The translations under genes were made by a program, and so were the position numbers. From positions 124,001 to 188,000 of the forward strand of contig SBHC01000054.1 in assembly GCA_006226375.1 (NCBI GenBank): a stretch of DNA of 64,000 nucleotides, in the 5' to 3' direction. This stretch comes from Deltaproteobacteria bacterium (GTDB lineage: Bacteria; Myxococcota_C; UBA6777). Positions 45,620 through 54,830 of this stretch are shown here, piece by piece. The first letter of the stretch is position 1, and every line of letters begins with the position of its first letter. Under the pieces are notes generated by a model, which saw only the letters and a list, made by a program, of their open reading frames with translations, was not told the origin of the DNA and searched no databases.

Positions 45620-48600
45620 TTAGCGGAAGCCAACACACTCGTACTCGCGACCGTAGCCATTGGAGTTGGAGTAGTCAGAGGTCCAGTTGGTGCCCGAAGA
45701 GTTGGTCACGTGCGCTTCGGGACAGTAGTTGGTGTTGACCTCTCCGACCACACGACCCGACTTGTAACCCAAAGCGTAACAAAGCGCGTTGGCCATGTTA
45801 ACGCTCACGCCATTGTTGGCGGTGTTGGGCGCATTGCAAATACCTGTTGGATTGCTTCTGCTGCAACACCCGCTGTTGTTGTTGGAGAAGCTATCTCCGG
45901 CGCTGTTTCCTGGGTCCACCTGCGCGCGTAGAGTTCCGTTGGAGCCAAATCGCAACGTTTCGGTGGAGGCGTTGAAGTTGCAGAAGAAGCTACTGGCCGA
46001 ACAACCGTTCCCGTTGCACCCAATGAAGTGCAACGTGCTGTTGGTGTACTTCCGCAGGTCAAGCCCACGACCGGAACCGTTCCAAATGTTCACGGAGATA
46101 ACAGACTGGCATTTCTCCACGTTCGTTGGGGACGTACAAGTTCCGCTGTTGCAAGTTTGTCCGTTGCTACAAGTTTTGCCGCAGCTACCGCAGTGGCTGG
46201 TGTCAGTTTGTAGGTTGCGACAGCCGCCGGAGCAGCACGATGTGCCACCGGTACAAACCTTGCCACACGCACCGCAGTTGCTGTTGTCGGTCTGAATGCT
46301 CTTGCACACACCGCTACAGCACGTTTGGCCAGAGCCGCACGCGTTGCCGCAAATACCACAGTTGCTCTTGTCCGTTTGTAGGTTCACACAGGTGGAACCA
46401 CAAGGCACGCTTCCGGAAGGACACGCGGTGCAAGCACCGTTGCTACAGATCTGCAGCGCCGAGCACTTTTTCCCACAACCACCGCAGTTGTTTCGGTCGT
46501 TCTGGGTTGCAGTACAAGAGCCGGAACAGCAGGACGCTCCCGTCGCACACTTGTTGCCGCAGAAGCCACAATGGGTGGTGCTGGTCTGTGTGTTCGCACA
46601 AGAGCCAGAGCAGTTGGTCTCTCCCGACTTGCAGATCGTGCTGCAAACGCCGTTGGAGCAAACCTGACCTGTCGCACACTTTTTCCCGCAGCCGCCGCAG
46701 TTGTTCACGTCGTTTTTGGAGTCAATGCAAGTTCCGCTGCAGTTGGTCTGACCTGACGGACAGCACTTCAAATTGGAGCAGACCTCACCTTGAGCACAGC
46801 AGTTGCTGGGACCGCAGATCTGAGCGATGGGACAGCAAGCATTGCCGATACATTGTGTGTTGCTCGCACAGCATACCGAGTTGTTGTTGCACACCGACAC
46901 TTGGTTGCAGCAAGCTCCGTTGGCACATTGTTGCAGCTGCGCGTTGCACACCTGACCACATTGTCCACAGTGGTTGTTGCTGGTCTTGGTGTTCACACAG
47001 TTTCCAGAGCAGCAGGTCGTGGTACCCGAACATACTTTGCCGCAGGTGCCACAGTTGGTACCGTCGGTTTGTAGGTTCTTGCAGGCACCGTTGCAACAGG
47101 TTTGACCGGAGCCACATACCTTGCCACAACCACCGCAATGTTTGGTATCGGTGAGAATGTTCACACAGGAACCGCCGCAGTTGGTTTGTCCCGAGGGACA
47201 ACCGGTGAGCTTGCATGCGCCATTCTGACAAGTCTGGCCGCTGGGGCACGATTTTCCGCAGGTACCACAGTTGGCGTTGTCGGTTTGCAGGTTTTTGCAG
47301 ACGCCGTTGCAGCTGCTCAACCCTGTAGGACACGTACAAGCGCTGCTCTGACACGTTTGACCGCCCGAACAGACTTTGCCGCAGGAGCCGCAGTTTTGGC
47401 TGTCTGTGGTCAAGCTTTTGCATGCCCCTGTACAGCAGGTTTGACCGGAGCCACACGCGGTACCGCATGCGCCACAGTTTTTGCTGTCTTTGAGGATGTC
47501 AACACAAGAGCCGTTGCACAAGGTTTGGCCGCTCGGACAACCGGTGTTACGACAAACTCCACTTTGGCAGGTTTGTGTTGACGAGCACTTGGTTCCACAC
47601 GCCCCACAGTTGGCGTTGTTGGTGTTGGGATCCACGCACACACCACCGCAGTCTTTGAGACCTGTGGGACAAGAACAAGAGCCGCTGGAACAGACTTTGC
47701 CGCCGGAGCATGTGGTGCCACAGCCACCACAGTGGTTCACGTCTGTGCTGGTATTCACACAAGCGCCTCCACAAGCTGTTTGCCCTGCGGGGCACGACAA
47801 CTTGCATGTTCCGCTAGAACACAGCTCTCCAGACTTGCAGACCTTGCCGCAGCCACCACAGTTGTTGCGGTCGGTGCTGGTGTTCACACAGATACCGCTG
47901 CAATCGGTGCCCGTCAGACAACGACAGCTGCCCAAGACACACTGTTTTCCACCTGTGCAGGCGATACCACACTGACCACAGTTTCCGTTGTCGGTGTTGG
48001 TGTCCACACAAATACCCGAGCAGTTGGTCGGCTGCGCCGTGGGACACGATAGCTTACAAGCTCCGCCGGAGCACAACTCGCCCGACTTGCACACGTTGCC
48101 ACAAGCGCCACAGTTGTTGCGGTCGTTGCTGGTGTTCACACAGATGCCTGAGCAGTCTTTGGTGTTGGTTGGGCAGACACAAGAGCCGGAGCCACAGACT
48201 TTTCCGCCGGTACACTTGGTTCCGCAGCCGCCGCAGTTGTTCACGTCATTCTTGGTGTCCACACAAACGTTGCCGCAAGCGGTTTGACCCTGCGGACAAG
48301 AGAAGTTACAGCCACCGTTGGAGCAGATCTTTCCGCCAGTACATTGGGTGCCGCAAGCTCCACAGTTGTTGTTGTCAGTCAGCGTGTTCACACAAACTCC
48401 GCCACAGTCGGTGGTTCCTTGTGGACAGGCACACTTGCCCGAAGCACAGATCTTTCCGCCGGAGCACTTGGTGCCGCACGCTCCACAGTTTCCGCTGTCG
48501 GAGTTGGTATCGACACAAGCACCGCCACAAGCCGTTTGGCCTGTGGGGCATGACAGCTGGCAAGAACCATTCAGGCAGACTTCACCCTGCTTACAGACCT

Positions 48601-51600
48601 TGCCGCAGCCACCGCAGTTGGTTCGATCGGTGTTGGTGTTCACACAAGAGCCGCTGCAATCCGTTCCGCTCAAGCATTGGCAAGAGCCCAAGACACACTG
48701 TTTGCCGCCCTGGCACTGAACGCCACACCGGCCACAGTTGCCGTTGTCGGTTTTGGTATCCACGCAGATGCCTGAGCAGTTGGTCGGCTGCGCTGTGGGA
48801 CACGATAGCTTGCACGAGCCGCTGGCACACAATTCACCAGACTTACAAACGTTGCCACACGCTCCACAGTTGTTGCGGTCGTTGCTGGTGTTCACACAAA
48901 CACCCGAGCAATCGGTGGTACCCGAAGGACAGCCACATTTGCCCGACGAACAGATCTTGCCGCCAGTACATTTGGTGCCGCAGGCTCCACAGTTGCTGGG
49001 ATCGTTGTTGGTGTCCACACAGACGTTGCCACAAGCGGTTTGACCCTGCGGACAGGAGAAGCCACAGCTACCGTTGGAGCAGATCTTTCCGCCGGTACAC
49101 TGGGTGCCGCAAGCTCCACAGTTGTTGTTGTCGGTCTTGGTGTTGACGCAAACGCCGTTGCAGTCGGTGGTTCCTGTGGGACAGCCACATTTGCCTGTCA
49201 TACACATCTTTCCACCGGTGCACTTGATGCCACAACCGCCGCAGTTTTCGCTGTCGGAGTTGGTGTTCACACACGAGCCGCTGCAGGCGGTCTGTCCGCT
49301 GGGACAGGATAGCTTGCACACGCCACCGGAGCAGACCTCGGCTTGCTTGCAAGCTTTGCCACAGCCGCCGCAGTTCTTAGCGTCGGTCGTGACATCCACG
49401 CAGGTGCCGCTGCAGTCGGTTCCGGTGACACAAGTACAGGTCCCCAAGACACACTGTTTGCCGCCCTGGCACTGAACGCCACAGCGACCGCAGTTTCCAT
49501 TGTCAGTTTTGGTATCTACGCACACACCCGAGCAGTTGGTCGGCTGCGCCGTAGGACACGACAGGGTACAATTTCCACCCACACAGAGTTCACCCGACTT
49601 GCACGTCGCTTTGCAGGCTCCACAGTTGGCCCGGTCGTTGTTGGTGTTGACACAAACGCCGCCACAATCCGTTTCACTTGTCGCGCAAGAACAAACTCCC
49701 GAAGTACAGGTTTTGCCGCCGGTACACTTGGTTCCACAAGCGCCGCAGTTGCCGTTGTCAGAGTTGGTGTCTACACAAACGCCACTACACTCGGATTGTC
49801 CTTTGGGACAGCTCACCACACACTTGCCAGCCGAACAAAGCTGACCGGTGCCACAAGCCTGGCCACACGCTCCACAATTGGCTCGATCCGACTGCAGGTC
49901 TTTGCACACACCGTTGCACAAGGTTTGACCTTGAGGACAAGCACACTTGCTGTTCACACACTGGGTTCCACCGGTACACTTGGTTCCGCAAGCGCCACAG
50001 TTTCCGCTGTCGTTGGTCACGTTCACACAAGCTGTGCCGCAAGCCGTTTGCCCCGAAGGACAGGAGAACTTGCAAGCTCCGTTGGAACAAACCTGTCCGC
50101 TTGCACATTTGTTGTTGCACTGTCCACAGTTTTGGCCGTCGTTGGTCAGATTCACGCAAGTGCCGTTGCAATCCGACTGACCTTGAGGACAGGCACACTT
50201 GCCCGAAGCACAGAACTTGCCGCCAGAACACTTGGTTCCACAAGCGCCGCAGTTGTTGGCGTCGGAGCTGGTGTCCACACAAGCACCTCCACAAGCCGTC
50301 TGACCTGCAGGGCAAGACAGCTGGCAAGCGCCATTGAAACAAACTTCAGCTTGCTTGCAGGTTTTGCCGCAGCCACCGCAGTTTTTGGTATCGGTCGTAA
50401 CATCCACACAGGTGCCGCTGCAATCGGTTCCGGTGACACAAGTACAGGTCCCCAAGACACACTGTTTGCCGCCTTGACACTGAACGCCACAGCGACCGCA
50501 GTTTCCGTTGTCGGTTTTGGTGTCCACACACACGCCCGAGCAGTTGGTGGGCTGCGCTGTGGGACACGACAAGGTACACGTTCCAGCGGTACAAAGTTCA
50601 CCCGACTTGCAGGCGTTGCCACAAGCACCGCAGTTGTTGCGGTCGGTTTGTGCATCGACACAAACACCGCTGCAATCGGTTTGCCCTTGAGGACACCCAC
50701 AAGAGCCGTTGGAACATTGCTTCCCACCGCTGCAACGGGCTCCACATTTGCCACAGTTGTTGTTGTCGGTGCTGGTATCAGTGCAAGCACCCGAACATTC
50801 CGTCTGATTTCCAGGGCAAGAGACCTGGCATTTTCCGCTGGAACAAACTTGACCGCTCTTGCAAGCGTTCGTGCAGGTTCCACAGTTGGCGCGGTCGGTG
50901 TTGGTGTCCACGCACAAGTTGCCACATTTGGTTTGACCTGTGGGACAGCTGATTTCACACTTGCCTGCGTTGCAGACCTCACCCGACTTGCACACAACGC
51001 CGCAGCCACCGCAGTGACGACGGTCAGTGTTGGCATCAACACAAGTATCGTTGCACTTGGTAAGACCTTGCTGACAGCTCAACTGACACTTGCCTTGCGA
51101 GCACACTCGCCCAGACGGACACGCGTTGGCGCAGCTTCCGCAGTTGCTTCCGTCGGTTTGAAGATCCACACACTTGCCGGAGCAATCCGTTAGACCCGAC
51201 TGGCAACTCAGCTGGCACTGACCGTTGGAGCAGACCTGACCGGAAGGACAAGCTTTACCGCAGCCGCCGCAGTTGGCGTTGTCGGTTTGTAGATTCACGC
51301 AAACACCCGAGCATTTGCTAAGACCCCGCTGGCAGGAGAGCTGGCATTGTCCGGCCACACAGACTTGTCCAGATTGACAGGCCTGGCCACAGCCACCGCA
51401 GTGAGCCACATCGGATTGAACATTCACACAGACGCTGCCGCACTTGGTCAGCCCTGTCTGACAACTCAACTGGCAATTGCTGGAGTTACAAACTTCTCCA
51501 GCCTTGCATACCGTCGCGCACTTGCCGCAGTGGAAACGATCGTTGGTGGTATTGACACAGGTTCCGCCGCAGTTGCTTAAGCCTGTCTGACACGACAGCT

Positions 51601-54589
51601 TGCAAGCCCCTTGGGAACAAACCTGACCGGACGGACAGGCGTTTCCGCATTTGCCACAGTGTGCGAGGTCCGTGTCGAGGTCCACACACTTGCCCTGGCA
51701 GATCGAAAGACCCGATTGACAGGAGAGCTGGCATTGACCGTTGGAGCAGACACGACCGGCGCTACAAGCGTTGCCGCAGGCACCACAGTTGCCCAGATCC
51801 GTTTTGACATTGACACACACACCGTTGCATTTGGTCAGCCCCGCCTGGCAGCTCAATTGACACTTGCCTTGTGAGCAGACTTCACCCGACTTGCAGGCGT
51901 TGCCGCAGGTTCCGCAGTTGGCAAGGTCGGTTTGTTGATCGACACACTTGCCTTTGCAGTTGGTCAGACCTGCCTGACAGCTCAGTTCACACGAGCCCGA
52001 CAAACAAGCCAGACCGGAAGCGCAGGTATTGCTGCATTTGCCACAGTGGAAGCGGTCGGTTTTGGTGTTGACGCAGGTTCCGCCACAGTTGGTCAGGCCT
52101 TGCTGACAGCTCAACTGACAGCTTCCTTGCGAACACACTTCCCCGCTCTTGCACACATTTCCGCAGGAGCCACAGTGAGCCACATCGGTTTGGGCGTTCA
52201 CACAAAGGCTTCCACACTTGGTCAGCCCCTGCTGACAGCTTAGCTGACAGGTTCCGTTGGAGCAGACCTCTCCAGCGTTGCAGAACGTCGTACATTTTCC
52301 ACAATTGCTCAGGTCGGTCTTGATGTTGACGCAGGTTCCGCCACAGTTGGTCAGACCTTGCTGACAGCTCAACTGGCAGAGACCTTGCGAACACAATTGA
52401 CCGGACGAACAGGACGAACCACACGTTCCACAGTTGGCGTTGTCGGTGTTGGTGTCCACACATTTGTTGTTGCATTTGGTTTGACCAGCAGGACAGCTAA
52501 TCTGACACTGTCCAGCCACACACACTTCACCGGAAGCGCAGGCTTTGCCGCACTGTCCACAGTGAGCCCGGTCGGTTTGTTGGTCCACACACTTGCCGCT
52601 GCAGTTGGCCAGGCCTTTCTGGCACGACAGTTCACAAGCCGCGTTGCGACAGACTTCCCCAGCGTTACAAGCGGCTGCGCATTTGCCACAGTGGCTTCGG
52701 CTGGTTTTCAGATCCACGCAGTTGCCGCCACAGTTCGTCAGGCCTGTTTGACACGACAACTGACAGGTCCCTTGGGAGCACACTTCCCCGCTCTTGCACA
52801 CAACGCCGCAGCCGCCACAATGAGCGCGGTCGGTTTGGGTGTTGACGCAGGAACCGGAGCAGTCCGTCAGACCGGTCTGGCAGCTCAACTGACATTTGCC
52901 TTGGGAGCACACTTCCCCGCTCTTGCAGGTCGTGCCACAGGCTCCACAGCTAGAGTTCGAGGACTGGATATCCACACAGTTTCCGCTGCAGTTGGTCAAG
53001 CCTGTCTGGCACGACACGGAACAAACGCCTTGGGAGCACACTTCACCCGACTGACAGGCTGTTCCACAGGTTCCACAGTTCGCCCGGTCCGACTGGGGAT
53101 CCACACACTTGTTGTTGCACTTAATTAAGCCAGCCTGACACGACAGCACACAGGTTCCTTTTTCACAAACAAAACCGCTTTGACAGATGTTGGTACAGGT
53201 TCCGCAGTTGGCGCGGTCTGTGTTGGCGTCAACGCAGTTGCCGCCACAGTTGGTCAGACCACTTTGGCATGACACTTCACACTTGCCTTGCGAGCACACT
53301 TCGCCTGCTTTGCAAGCTGTGCCGCAGGTTCCACAGTTGGAGCGGTAGGTTTGTAGATCCACACAGTTTCCACCGCAGTTCGTCAGACCTGCCTGGCAAG
53401 ACACTTCACATTTGCCTTGCGAGCAGACTTCACCCACCTTACAGGCTGTGCCACAAGCGCCACAGTGATCCCGGTCGGATTGGGTGTTGACGCAGGAGCC
53501 GGTGCAGTCTGTCAGGCCTTGCTGGCAAGACACGGCGCACTGACTGCCGGAACAAACCTCACCTGCTTTGCAGGCTGTACCACACTTCCCACAGTGAGTC
53601 CGGTCGCTTTGCAGATCCACGCAATTGCCGTTGCAGTCGTTTTGACCGGCCGGACAATTGGACTCACAGGTACCGCCGTTACAGATCTGACCTGCAGGAC
53701 ACACCGTGGCGCACTTCCCGCAGTTGACCCGGTCACTTTGTAAGTCGGTGCACTTTCCATCACAAAGGTCGAGACCTTGTTGACAGGTCGCGGCGCACTT
53801 CCCATCCGAGCAAACTTCCCCGCTCTTGCAAGCCGTACCACAAGCCCCACAGTTGGTGAGGTCGGTCTTGAGATTGACACAGTTTCCGGAACAGTCGGTC
53901 AGACCTTGTTGGCAGTTGACCTCACAGTTTCCGTTGGAACAAACTTCCCCATCTTGGCAAGCCGCTCCACACTTTCCACAGTTCGCCCGGTCGGTGTTCA
54001 CATCCACACAAGCACCACCACAATCCGTGGTGCCACCGGCGCAGTCAGGTTTGCACACCCCTTGGGTGCAGACTTCTTTGTCTTTGCAAGCGTTGTCACA
54101 TTGCCCACAATGTTTGGGGTCGGACTGAACGTCGACGCAAGAGTTGGCACACTCTGTTTTGTCGGTGGAACAGTTAAGCACACACTTGCCTTCGTTGCAG
54201 ACTTCGTCGGCCTGGGTTCGACACTGGTTGCCACAAGCTCCACAGTTCCCTGCGCTGGTTTTCGTGTTCACGCAGGCATCGTTGCAGACCTCTTCACCGC
54301 TCGCGCAATCCAGGACACACTTGCCCCCATCGCACTTTTTGCCTTCTTCGCACTTCGACCCGCAGGTACCACAGTTCCCGCTTGATGTTTTGAGATTAAA
54401 GCAGGTGTTGTTGCACGCTGTTTCACCTTCTTTGCAATCGGGCACACAAACCCCAAGCTGGCACTTAAAACCTGTCTCGCAGGTTAAGGTGTCACATGGG
54501 TTCGGGGGGGCCTGGTCACAACCAGAGCCTGTGACAAAGGTTACGATCACAGCGACCGCAGCCAAAGCATACAAGAGACGTCGTAGCAT
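45620..54589 (-). CDS. Giant Cys-rich repeat lipoprotein, 66 units
   Basis: A 2989-residue exported protein. The signal peptide ends in VTGSGC, an acceptable lipobox. I counted 66 units of 41-43 residues, each starting HCG or NCG with the pattern CGxCGxxC, GEVC, xGxC, SC, then CxGxCVDxxTD: usually eight Cys per unit, so over 500 Cys. This implies an elongated, disulfide-rigid surface fibre or stalk. Units 55-66 often carry CC pairs, and after unit 60 there is a WAP-like CC-rich insert. The last 180 residues are a distinct domain (VISVNIWNGSGRGLDL to the end) with scattered Cys and Asn/Gly-rich segments, perhaps the functional tip. AAGAGGA precedes the ATG. The paralog is directly upstream on the same strand. 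Confidence 0.88.
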   Translation of the reverse strand: MLRRLLYALAAVAVIVTFVTGSGCDQAPPNPCDTLTCETGFKCQLGVCVPDCKEGETACNNTCFNLKTSSGNCGTCGSKCEEGKKCDGGKCVLDCASGEEVCNDACVNTKTSAGNCGACGNQCRTQADEVCNEGKCVLNCSTDKTECANSCVDVQSDPKHCGQCDNACKDKEVCTQGVCKPDCAGGTTDCGGACVDVNTDRANCGKCGAACQDGEVCSNGNCEVNCQQGLTDCSGNCVNLKTDLTNCGACGTACKSGEVCSDGKCAATCQQGLDLCDGKCTDLQSDRVNCGKCATVCPAGQICNGGTCESNCPAGQNDCNGNCVDLQSDRTHCGKCGTACKAGEVCSGSQCAVSCQQGLTDCTGSCVNTQSDRDHCGACGTACKVGEVCSQGKCEVSCQAGLTNCGGNCVDLQTYRSNCGTCGTACKAGEVCSQGKCEVSCQSGLTNCGGNCVDANTDRANCGTCTNICQSGFVCEKGTCVLSCQAGLIKCNNKCVDPQSDRANCGTCGTACQSGEVCSQGVCSVSCQTGLTNCSGNCVDIQSSNSSCGACGTTCKSGEVCSQGKCQLSCQTGLTDCSGSCVNTQTDRAHCGGCGVVCKSGEVCSQGTCQLSCQTGLTNCGGNCVDLKTSRSHCGKCAAACNAGEVCRNAACELSCQKGLANCSGKCVDQQTDRAHCGQCGKACASGEVCVAGQCQISCPAGQTKCNNKCVDTNTDNANCGTCGSSCSSGQLCSQGLCQLSCQQGLTNCGGTCVNIKTDLSNCGKCTTFCNAGEVCSNGTCQLSCQQGLTKCGSLCVNAQTDVAHCGSCGNVCKSGEVCSQGSCQLSCQQGLTNCGGTCVNTKTDRFHCGKCSNTCASGLACLSGSCELSCQAGLTNCKGKCVDQQTDLANCGTCGNACKSGEVCSQGKCQLSCQAGLTKCNGVCVNVKTDLGNCGACGNACSAGRVCSNGQCQLSCQSGLSICQGKCVDLDTDLAHCGKCGNACPSGQVCSQGACKLSCQTGLSNCGGTCVNTTNDRFHCGKCATVCKAGEVCNSSNCQLSCQTGLTKCGSVCVNVQSDVAHCGGCGQACQSGQVCVAGQCQLSCQRGLSKCSGVCVNLQTDNANCGGCGKACPSGQVCSNGQCQLSCQSGLTDCSGKCVDLQTDGSNCGSCANACPSGRVCSQGKCQLSCQQGLTKCNDTCVDANTDRRHCGGCGVVCKSGEVCNAGKCEISCPTGQTKCGNLCVDTNTDRANCGTCTNACKSGQVCSSGKCQVSCPGNQTECSGACTDTSTDNNNCGKCGARCSGGKQCSNGSCGCPQGQTDCSGVCVDAQTDRNNCGACGNACKSGELCTAGTCTLSCPTAQPTNCSGVCVDTKTDNGNCGRCGVQCQGGKQCVLGTCTCVTGTDCSGTCVDVTTDTKNCGGCGKTCKQAEVCFNGACQLSCPAGQTACGGACVDTSSDANNCGACGTKCSGGKFCASGKCACPQGQSDCNGTCVNLTNDGQNCGQCNNKCASGQVCSNGACKFSCPSGQTACGTACVNVTNDSGNCGACGTKCTGGTQCVNSKCACPQGQTLCNGVCKDLQSDRANCGACGQACGTGQLCSAGKCVVSCPKGQSECSGVCVDTNSDNGNCGACGTKCTGGKTCTSGVCSCATSETDCGGVCVNTNNDRANCGACKATCKSGELCVGGNCTLSCPTAQPTNCSGVCVDTKTDNGNCGRCGVQCQGGKQCVLGTCTCVTGTDCSGTCVDVTTDAKNCGGCGKACKQAEVCSGGVCKLSCPSGQTACSGSCVNTNSDSENCGGCGIKCTGGKMCMTGKCGCPTGTTDCNGVCVNTKTDNNNCGACGTQCTGGKICSNGSCGFSCPQGQTACGNVCVDTNNDPSNCGACGTKCTGGKICSSGKCGCPSGTTDCSGVCVNTSNDRNNCGACGNVCKSGELCASGSCKLSCPTAQPTNCSGICVDTKTDNGNCGRCGVQCQGGKQCVLGSCQCLSGTDCSGSCVNTNTDRTNCGGCGKVCKQGEVCLNGSCQLSCPTGQTACGGACVDTNSDSGNCGACGTKCSGGKICASGKCACPQGTTDCGGVCVNTLTDNNNCGACGTQCTGGKICSNGGCNFSCPQGQTACGNVCVDTKNDVNNCGGCGTKCTGGKVCGSGSCVCPTNTKDCSGICVNTSNDRNNCGACGNVCKSGELCSGGACKLSCPTAQPTNCSGICVDTNTDNGNCGQCGIACTGGKQCVLGSCRCLTGTDCSGICVNTSTDRNNCGGCGKVCKSGELCSSGTCKLSCPAGQTACGGACVNTSTDVNHCGGCGTTCSGGKVCSSGSCSCPTGLKDCGGVCVDPNTNNANCGACGTKCSSTQTCQSGVCRNTGCPSGQTLCNGSCVDILKDSKNCGACGTACGSGQTCCTGACKSLTTDSQNCGSCGKVCSGGQTCQSSACTCPTGLSSCNGVCKNLQTDNANCGTCGKSCPSGQTCQNGACKLTGCPSGQTNCGGSCVNILTDTKHCGGCGKVCGSGQTCCNGACKNLQTDGTNCGTCGKVCSGTTTCCSGNCVNTKTSNNHCGQCGQVCNAQLQQCANGACCNQVSVCNNNSVCCASNTQCIGNACCPIAQICGPSNCCAQGEVCSNLKCCPSGQTNCSGTCIDSKNDVNNCGGCGKKCATGQVCSNGVCSTICKSGETNCSGSCANTQTSTTHCGFCGNKCATGASCCSGSCTATQNDRNNCGGCGKKCSALQICSNGACTACPSGSVPCGSTCVNLQTDKSNCGICGNACGSGQTCCSGVCKSIQTDNSNCGACGKVCTGGTSCCSGGCRNLQTDTSHCGSCGKTCSNGQTCNSGTCTSPTNVEKCQSVISVNIWNGSGRGLDLRKYTNSTLHFIGCNGNGCSASSFFCNFNASTETLRFGSNGTLRAQVDPGNSAGDSFSNNNSGCCSRSNPTGICNAPNTANNGVSVNMANALCYALGYKSGRVVGEVNTNYCPEAHVTNSSGTNWTSDYSNSNGYGREYECVGFR
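48021..50560 (-). repeat. Higher-order 252-bp repeat within the giant gene
   Basis: The marker encoding SCPTAQPTNCSG occurs four times, with equivalent bases at 48021, 48777, 49533 and 50541. The spacings are 756, 756 and 1008 bp, exactly 3, 3 and 4 times 252 bp (84 residues, a 43+41 residue pair). This shows recent amplification in blocks of paired units, corresponding to units 31, 39, 45 and 51. Confidence 0.85.
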
Positions 54590-54830
54590 TGGGGTGTCCT
54601 CTTACCAGTATGGAATCCATAGCTCACATGCAAAAGCACTTAAGAAAACGGCCCTTCAGGATCTGTTCTGCAATGTGGTGAACGTTTCACAGAAAGGCTG
54701 ATGTTTGTTCCCTCAGTTCTAGTACACGATTCTGCCTGTAGATTTGACAAAACGCAACAGGAGAATGGAAACAATACACAAACATTCAGAAACAAACGGA
54801 GGACAAGAGTGAGGCGAAGAGAGGGGGGAG

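Noticed and set aside
49343..51193. Long open frames opposite the giant Cys-rich genes (also 56397-57920, 59496-61079, 52358-53128)
   Set aside because: They are Ala/Thr/Val-rich antisense mirrors of the Cys-rich repeats. They stay open because of the biased codon pattern, lack ribosome-binding sites, and resemble one another only because the sense repeats do.
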